A stretch of DNA of 64,000 bases, from assembly GCA_028673005.1 (NCBI GenBank), contig CM054113.1, forward strand, positions 208,993,504 to 209,057,503, read 5' to 3'. Of the stretch, positions 57,901 through 64,000 are shown piece after piece (the stretch's first letter is position 1; each line of letters begins with the position of its first letter). Source of the stretch: Tanypteryx hageni (Eukaryota; Arthropoda; Insecta; Odonata; Petaluridae). A program made the position numbers and the translations under genes. The notes under the pieces are model-generated. The model saw only the letters and a program-made list of their open reading frames with translations, did no database searches and was not told the origin of the DNA.

Positions 57901-60900
57901 CGACACGCAACACATTCCTATGCATGGTTAAAAACAGGAATTCACAATCTCTGGAAAGTGTTATTTGCCGATTCATAGCCAAAAGACTGGTTCTCAAGAC
58001 CGATATCTGGAGAGATTACTCGGGGCTAAAAGACTTGGGATATCACCACCATAAAGTGAATCACTCCAAGAATTTTGTGAATCCAGAAGGCACCAGCACT
58101 CATACTCAAAATATCGAATGTTACTGGTCGGTGATAAAGAGAGATATAAGAAGAAGAGTAGGAAGAATGTCACCAGATTCGTTGAAGGCATTCTCAAGTG
58201 TCTGTCTGTCTGTCTCGGTATTTTTCAACATTTCCCAATGGAATTAAGAGCTGAAACTTTCACAATCATTAAACCCCCACGAGGTGGTCTCTAGAAAAAT
58301 CAAACATCCCGGAAAAAGTCCCGGATTTGACTGCGGTAGACAATTATATTTTCCCATAAGTTTACACAGGATTTTCGATTTTTCAAGGTGCAAGGTTTAT
58401 TTCCTTCATTCATTAAAATATGTAAATATGGACCGAATTTCTTCATTTTTATTTTATTCTACGTCTAAAACTATAAAATATCTTATTCTTGTGATGTTAC
58501 ATAGAAGAATTTGTCAGAAACACGCATTTCTTTTAGATATTTTATGGCTTTTTCATACTCTTTCCGGGTGTTGCCAAGGCGAACCTCATTGTTGTCTTTG
58601 ATAAATTAGCATCTATTAAGCCTTTAAATAGCTGAAAGAATTGTGTTATTCGCTTCGTGCAATGTCAAACTTAATAGATTGCAACGTTAATAATTGAAGA
58701 ATATTATTATTCAGTAAACATATGAAGAGGAAGAATAACGGAGTCAAAGAGTGGCAAATCAAGTCGTATATTGATGCCAGAATGTAATAAATTTCAAGCG
58801 CTTCATTTGAGAATTCAAATGATTGTCAGGAATTTATTAATTAATCAAACAATTACATTTACTATATATATATAAAGTTTTTACACACACACACACCTCA
58901 GAAGTTATATTTTAATCACGCTACAAAGTCCCGTTGATGTTCAATGGGTAATTCCGCTAGTATCTCATAGAATACATGTGGAGAAGCAACCATGCTACGA
59001 AGGTAAGGCTATTCTTTGATTTCATTGATGCTATATGTGTTTATATGAAGTATAGTTGAAACGATTTTGTAGAATCGTTTTGCTTGACAAGACTCCTTAA
59101 AGCCGCTAGTTGTTATTTGTGTATAGTACATGTTAATTGTGCCCCGAAAAGTCTCTTTTCAGAGTCGCCTGTGAATCATTTAGGTGGCTTTGAATTGTAC
59201 TTCGGTATGTCAATCACAGGCATTTAAATGCAGCAGAAGCCACTGGGTTGGTATCTCTGAGTGAAAATGATTAACTTCCTTAATATTTGCTGTAGAAAGC
59301 CGTTTTAAAAGATGTGCGTAGTCGGGAAATTATGTAGTGTTAAAAAGAGAAGAAAGAGCTCAAAAACTAGACTAGAAATCAAATAAAATATTAAGAAACA
59401 GTTTTTAACCATAAAAATGAATGCATCATTAATGAAAAGCCATATATAATCGAGATATGATTTGTGCAAAGGTGTGTAAACCTCAGGGGCACATAATCTT
59501 TATATGAGGCAGTTGTAGTTGCAACTGGTTTGGCAGGCCAAATACGAGTTTACATTAGAAGTAAGATGTAGTAAGGTTCTATGGTTATCACACTAATAAA
59601 AGATCAAGTACAAAATATTTTAATGATAAAACTTCATGAGAAAAGTCTTATCATCATAATTTTAGTTAACAAATATGAAATTATCAATATTAAATTTTAT
59701 TTATGACTTCAGCATCACAGCATTGCAGGCTGTGAAAATTGTCCTCACAGGCCATTGATTGGTACCCATGGTCTACCTCAAACATAAGTGATTTCCATTA
59801 ACAAAGGCAGACATAACACATCACAATTAAAAAATCTAGCAATGAAGATGCTACTTCATGCAATTTCATCTGGATAAAATTGGCCTAGTTCACTTTGGAA
59901 AATGTTCAACAATTTATCTAAAGACTCACTCACTCACTCAAGTTTTAAGAGAAACCAACTATATTTGAGTAACTTTAAAGATAAAGGTACAGTAGTGAGT
60001 GGAGGTATAAAATGTGTTAGAGTATGCCTCAGTGACAGTTGACTAAGACTTTGGAATAATTGCAGAGGTTGACTGATAGGCTGAGAGGAGCAAAGGGAAA
60101 TGGAAAGAAATAAAGAGAAAATTAAAGAGGTGGTAATTAACTAACACACAATAATAGTATAAAAAATATATGCCTGCAAGTATATCTAAAAACTCAAATC
60201 CATGGCTTAATCTTTCCTGAATTGGCAATTCTTGGTATAAATTATGTTATGTTATTTTCAATTATATAATTAGAAAATTAAAATATGAACATGAAGAGCC
60301 CTTTTTCAAAAAGTGGAACCTTTTTTCTGTTCACACTATACAAGTAACACAGTACTTCATGCCTCCTACAATAAGCATATAAGCAAAAACAACAAGAAGC
60401 ATATACAACCATGCTGACAGCAGGACTGGAACACAGGAGCTAGACAAGCTCATCATACAAAATTACATAGTCATAGTTTTTTTAATTACACAATTAATAA
60501 TAACTTTTCAATAGAACAATGGCTTTCTACATATTAATGGCAATCTGCATGAAGTAATTTATAGCAATGATGAAACTGCATATACATATGAAATCAGAAA
60601 TTTCATCCCTATGTTAAATGTCACTTTGTTATAATGTATAGACAGCAGCATCAATTTCTTTAACGAGAGATATGGCTATAATACGTCTTTTTTCACCCAA
60701 GTGGTTGCAAAATGAAACAAAATTTAAATGATAAGTGCTAGTAAAAAATGAAAAAGATTAATAAAAAGCCAAACAAACTTACACGCTTCTGCAGATAACG
60801 GTGTTTGTCTTGTTGTTGCCTGATAACTTGTTGCTGGTGTCGATTGAACTTCATTGCTTCTTGGTTCAACTCATCAACTCTTTCCATCAAACAGCGAAGG

Positions 60901-60986
60901 TGCCCTTCAAGGACTGAACTGGAAGGAGATGAAACAAAACAATTTAATTTTCGACCAAAGAAAGAATTATCATTCCCACCACATGG
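54994..60986 (-). CDS. eIF3h: Eukaryotic translation initiation factor 3 subunit H, 3' exons only (partial)
   Basis: Minus-strand exons are 60783-60986, 55670-55888 and 54994-55059, with phase 0 junctions and GT-AG sites. eIF3h is a non-catalytic MPN-domain subunit of the eIF3 complex on the 40S ribosome. The window holds only the C-terminal region: a helical stretch ([20 protein letters not shown], then [13 protein letters not shown]), the conserved motif [33 protein letters not shown] and [11 protein letters not shown]. These match the animal eIF3h C-terminus in order. An extra 21-residue tail (EQSSLIST...GPLL) comes from the last exon. Within the first exon a second acceptor (ctccttccag) could shorten it by removing [10 protein letters not shown]... 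. The MPN exons must lie beyond 64000. The 4.9-kb intron carries a Merlin remnant and direct repeats. Confidence 0.92.
55443..55589. repeat. Foldback MITE-like element in the last eIF3h intron
   Basis: The left arm 'gttgaaaaaatacttatctcatttaccttcaatag..' pairs with the right arm '..ctattgaagataattgagccaagtacttttttcaa' around a centre near 55515. It belongs to the same family as 45948-46165 (shared 'caacaaggctatgaaaaacgag'). Confidence 0.85.
56609..56866 (+). repeat. Direct repeat D, copy 1
   Basis: It is colinear with 57123-57371: 'tcaaagtctc.atc', 'ttaatcaaatgcaaaaacga', 'gagtattcaggcaaaagatt', 'ggtgacgtcactcgagg'. The two copies are offset by about 514 bp and separated by unrelated sequence. 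Confidence 0.85.
57123..57371 (+). repeat. Direct repeat D, copy 2
   Basis: Second copy of the 56609-56866 repeat. It continues into 'ggcaggcagg...ttataatatattagata', an end similar in style to repeat S. Confidence 0.85.
57589..58247 (+). pseudogene. Merlin (IS1595/IS1016-like) transposase remnant
   Basis: A first frame gives [18 protein letters not shown] and [16 protein letters not shown], the 'sirtGTfFa.skl' and helix-turn-helix region. After a shift near 57790 the ISXO2-like DDE domain reads [17 protein letters not shown], a stop, [56 protein letters not shown] and [14 protein letters not shown]. These are the recognisable Merlin motifs, including the final catalytic E in N-[IT]-E-x-x-W. 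The single TAA between GHRK and NRGR probably replaces a tyrosine codon. It lies in the long eIF3h intron, opposite in orientation to the host gene. Terminal repeats were not identified. Confidence 0.88.
58300..60782. other. eIF3h intron sequence without recognised features
   Basis: A short AT/AC microsatellite at about 58861-58895 and an 'actc' run at about 59925-59940 are the only structures noted. Confidence 0.4.
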
Positions 60987-62020
60987 CTGAAATAGAATAG
61001 AAAAACAATGCCTCTCCAATAGACAAAAGGTTGGGAAAAACAGATGCACATGCTATCATCAGCAGTTATTCAACAATAGTAGACATTAAGAAAGGAGCTT
61101 AGATCTGGTTTACATAACTGTTTTGTGGACAATGGAGGAACACCATTTTTAAAATGTAAACTATTTATTTTTTCATTATTTAAAATGGTATTTCTTCATG
61201 TGATGGATGTCTAACAGCCAGATCCTTTGTATTTGTTTGAATGTTACATGAAATATTTATTATCTGGAAGTTATTCTTTTATTTGTATTACTTCACTCTC
61301 TCCAAAGAAAATAAATAAAGTAAAAGCTGTGTTATCTGGCTAACTTGGGGAGCGTTTTTCAATTTTGGCATTGAAAATTTAGCAGTAACCAAACAAAATA
61401 GGGTACTATGCTAAGGTGACCAGATATTTTCTTCCAAAAGGGAGGACAGATCCCGTTTTTTTACAAAATGGAAGGACAAAGGGAAGGAAAAGGAAGGACA
61501 CATTTCATGACAAAAAACTTATATGCTTTATTTCATGTTTTATCAAACAAAATAAAGGTTGTCAAAGAACATGCATACAACAGTCTCATGACATGAAATT
61601 TTTTATTTAAAAAATGCTGTAAGCTTTCAAGAAAAATAACGAGTGCCTCTACATAATTTTAGAGACAATTTTTCACAGTAAAACACTCAAATTACATGAA
61701 AAATCGCACTGAACGAATGTCAATTTCAGAAGCTCAAAGGTGAATTGCACAAATTTTAAATGTAAGTGTTCAGTAATTACATGTGTTCTACACACTTGAG
61801 AAAAATAAACCCCAACACGGAAAAGTTTAAACAAAGTTCAAAAGCAATTAAAATTGAAAATAATAGATTCAATCCTACAAATTGTTATTTATTCTAAATT
61901 ATGTCCTGATTGCTTGAAAATTATTTGATGAGTCAATATTTATTGAAAATATATTTATTGAAACAAATCATTACTCAAGAGGCTGAAATATGTAGTATGT
62001 TTTTAAAAATGAAGTATTTT
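60987..62020. other. Presumed eIF3h intron; possible hAT terminal region
   Basis: 'ggtgaccagat...gggaggacag' near 61415-61500 resembles the terminal sequence of some hAT elements. It could be the far end of the element whose transposase fragment lies at 62036-62843. Nothing else was supported. Confidence 0.3.
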
Positions 62021-62035
62021 TATTCTAATAATGAT

Positions 62036-62843
62036 TTATGACGGTTTTTTGAAATATTTGTCATTTCTGTGAATCTTTTTCAAAAGACCGTCATTTTTAT
62101 TTAACATTTCTGAGAATTGATCACAGCTATAATCCATGTTAACTTTTATCATTATGATTGAGGTCAATGTTTCCAAAGAAAGACTGCTCTTTACACTGTC
62201 CCACACATCATTAATAAACGAGAATACACGCTCTACACTTGCATTTGTCCCAGGTAAACATAAAGCCATTTCAACCAATATCTTTAAATTAATAAAAGGA
62301 AGATATCCGGTTTTAAAAAACTGAAATACTTCCACCCATCTTTTGTCAACTTCTATTTTATTTTCAGACCATTCAGAAAACTTCTTAACTGAGCAGTACT
62401 TATTTAGCCTCCGAGCCTCACCAAAAAGTGTATTGTCATCTATCTTTATGAGACACTTTATATGCAAATTTCATTGATTCTACCATTTTTTCCCACTCTA
62501 TTGGTTTTCTTAACCCTTGCTCTACCAAGGTATTTTACAACATACTCCTCCCAAGGAAATGCAGAGTAATTTCGTCTAATGGATTTTCAAAAAAATCTTT
62601 TAGAACTTTGGTACATTTATCTAAACTTAAAAAATATAACCTTAATGGTTCAAATAATTGAGTAACATGTTCAATGGCAGGTGTTAAAGCCAACCACCTG
62701 GTTTTTGAGTAACCTAATAATTTCTTATGCTCGACTGTAGCGACCTTGCAAAATTGAGCTCGACTCTTTACTCTCACAGAGAAACGATGATAATGCAAGT
62801 ATATTTGTGAAAGGATTACTTCCAGTGATGGGAAGAGTACCAA
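62036..62843 (-). pseudogene. hAT transposase C-terminal region, broken
   Basis: The first segment (minus, from about 62800) reads SRAQFCKVATVEHKKLLGYS and TRWLALTPAIEHVTQLFEPL. This is the 'Y..TRWLSL..ai.Ril...e.L..yF' motif of a hAT subgroup. After a gap with stops, the second segment gives EMALCLPGTNASVERVFSFI and SLSLETLTSIIMIKVN, the hAT_C dimerisation domain. The N-terminal zinc finger and catalytic part are absent here and may lie beyond the window or be lost. The sequence lies in the presumed upstream part of the eIF3h transcription unit. Confidence 0.82.
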
Positions 62844-62960
62844 AAAAAGTAACTGGGTTCAGTTACAATTACTTCATCTGCATTGTACTCAATTGCAAGT
62901 ACCAAATACATTCCTAAAAAAGTAATTAATTACAAGTACGAGTAGATTACAATTACGTTT
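62823..62960. repeat. Possible hAT-type terminus (CAGTGATGGGAA...)
   Basis: The sequence CAGTGATGGGAAGAGTACC followed by repeated 'aagtaac/aagtac' words resembles known hAT terminal regions of the 'cagtg.tggg.aaagtac' type. No opposite terminus was found to the right. Confidence 0.4.
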
Positions 62961-63496
62961 CCGTACAAATTAAAAATGTCATCATGGGTCTAAATCAACC
63001 ATTTTATCTTTACTGTTTTTTGTATATCTGTCAGAATTATCATATTATTGTCAGAAAATGTCAGGTTGACAGTAAACCTGTTCCAAAAATTAAATTTATT
63101 GCTTTCTTATTTATCTTTATTTATTCTATTAGAAAAGGATGAAATTATTTAATTTTGTTTATTTTTTCCTTACTGTCATAACAGCAATGAAAATCAATAA
63201 GATAGCAGATATGAATTACAAGGAAATGGTTCCTTGATTGAATATTGAAGAAAATAGCATTTCTTTCCTTTAATTACAAGGAATTATACATAAAGAATGT
63301 AAACATAAAGAGATTGAGTTGACTTCTCTTGCTATGGCTGCTCTACTTTCTCCTTTTTCCATTTGTTTAATCAGCTCCAGCTTTTGTGTTAATGTTAAAA
63401 CAACTCTTTCTTTTATTACCAACTTTTATATTAACTTCACTTTTTATATATGTATAAATATATTTTGGATTGTCTAATATGAAAAATTTCAAAGTT
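62961..63496. other. AT-rich sequence, nothing supported
   Basis: No feature was seen. Confidence 0.4.
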
Positions 63497-63592
63497 GCTT
63501 ACAGGGTTTGAACCACCTCCTGAGATAATCATCACGTAAGAAGAGTGATTTAGTCACCTCGGCCACCAGATCTATGCGTTGGCACTGCGATA
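63497..63592 (-). repeat. tRNA-derived SINE-like sequence
   Basis: On the minus strand an A-box-like TGGTGGCCGAGGTGACTAAA (about 63570-63550) is followed some 45 bp later by a B-box GGTTCAAACCC (63514-63504). The wording resembles tRNA-Leu/Ser-type heads of SINEs. The acceptor stem and anticodon arm do not fold as a functional tRNA, so it is a SINE or tRNA pseudogene. Confidence 0.6.
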
Positions 63593-63599
63593 AATGTTA

Positions 63600-64000
63600 A
63601 TTTTAATTCGCGTGGGAAGACAGATATATAGCATTAGTGGCATTTTTAAAAATTGTTTTCTTTTGAGTTGTTAATTTTTCAAATTTCAATATTTTGACAA
63701 CAGTAATCACATTATTTCTACTGTATAACCTAAGCTTTCCTTTTCTGTATTTATATTGTTAAAGCGAATGTGAACAAATTACAAGCATCCATCATAGCAA
63801 CGAGATTAAACCAACTATTGTCATTGTTTGTAGTGTAATAGAAGTCTCTTTATTTTAATGTGGATTTGTATTGATACTAGCATTCCTACGTCTTTTGAAG
63901 GGATATTTCTGCTAATAATTGTAAGTTTTTATTTATTGTAATTATTATTGATAGTAAGTTTTAATTATCTTAAAAACTTATTATCCTGATTCATTTAAGA
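63600..64000. other. Right edge, AT-rich, nothing supported
   Basis: No coding or repeat signal was recognised. Confidence 0.4.

Noticed and set aside
1..64000. CRISPR arrays, bacterial operons, riboswitches or prophage
   Set aside because: The sequence is clearly eukaryotic nuclear DNA. No regular direct-repeat/spacer structure or bacterial gene was seen.

Overview
This window is arthropod, most likely insect, nuclear DNA. It is AT-rich and gene-poor, with multi-exon genes that use GT-AG introns. Its load of DNA transposons (piggyBac, hAT, pogo/Tigger, Merlin), a Ty3/gypsy element and LINE fragments is typical of large insect genomes. I cannot fix the order or species. There is no operon, CRISPR array, plasmid or phage structure.

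Three host loci are supported. (1) Minus strand, 5526-8933: six phase-compatible exons encode a single-pass membrane protein with a C2-like domain, of unrecognised family. A CpG-richer block and a possible non-coding first exon lie at about 9100-9650. (2) Plus strand, 43489-49580: the complete mitochondrial ribosomal protein gene mRpL45, with seven coding exons and 334 codons. Its last intron holds a complete-ended piggyBac element. (3) Minus strand, 54994-60986: the last three exons of eIF3h, whose 5' exons lie beyond the right edge. A fourth, weaker locus at about 32.2-33.7 kb on the plus strand has splice and poly(A) signals and a short open frame across one junction.

Most of the rest is a graveyard of mobile elements, often nested. 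0-5.2 kb: a diverged tandem repeat interrupted by a TA-flanked transposon, then a pogo/Tigger element invaded by LINE sequence. 12-20.5 kb: a decayed hAT element split by a Ty3/gypsy retrotransposon with near-identical LTRs. 20.8-29 kb: a 5'-truncated LINE, dispersed repeats, a chimeric piggyBac fragment, a hAT scrap and a TIR element with a duplicated interior. 34-43 kb: a TTAA-flanked piggyBac, a ZMYM1-like hAT with a 247-bp tandem duplication, and a nearly full-length hAT. 52.7-54 kb: a GA-rich minisatellite with higher-order repeats. 56-64 kb: direct repeats, a Merlin transposase remnant, a hAT C-terminal fragment and a tRNA-derived SINE-like sequence.

Every transposase or polyprotein frame seen carries at least one stop, frameshift or deletion, so no element here looks autonomous. 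I found no convincing new biological system. The most useful leads are the unrecognised C2 gene, the short-ORF transcript candidate, and the precisely bounded nested insertions. All calls come from reading the sequence. No database search or alignment program was run.
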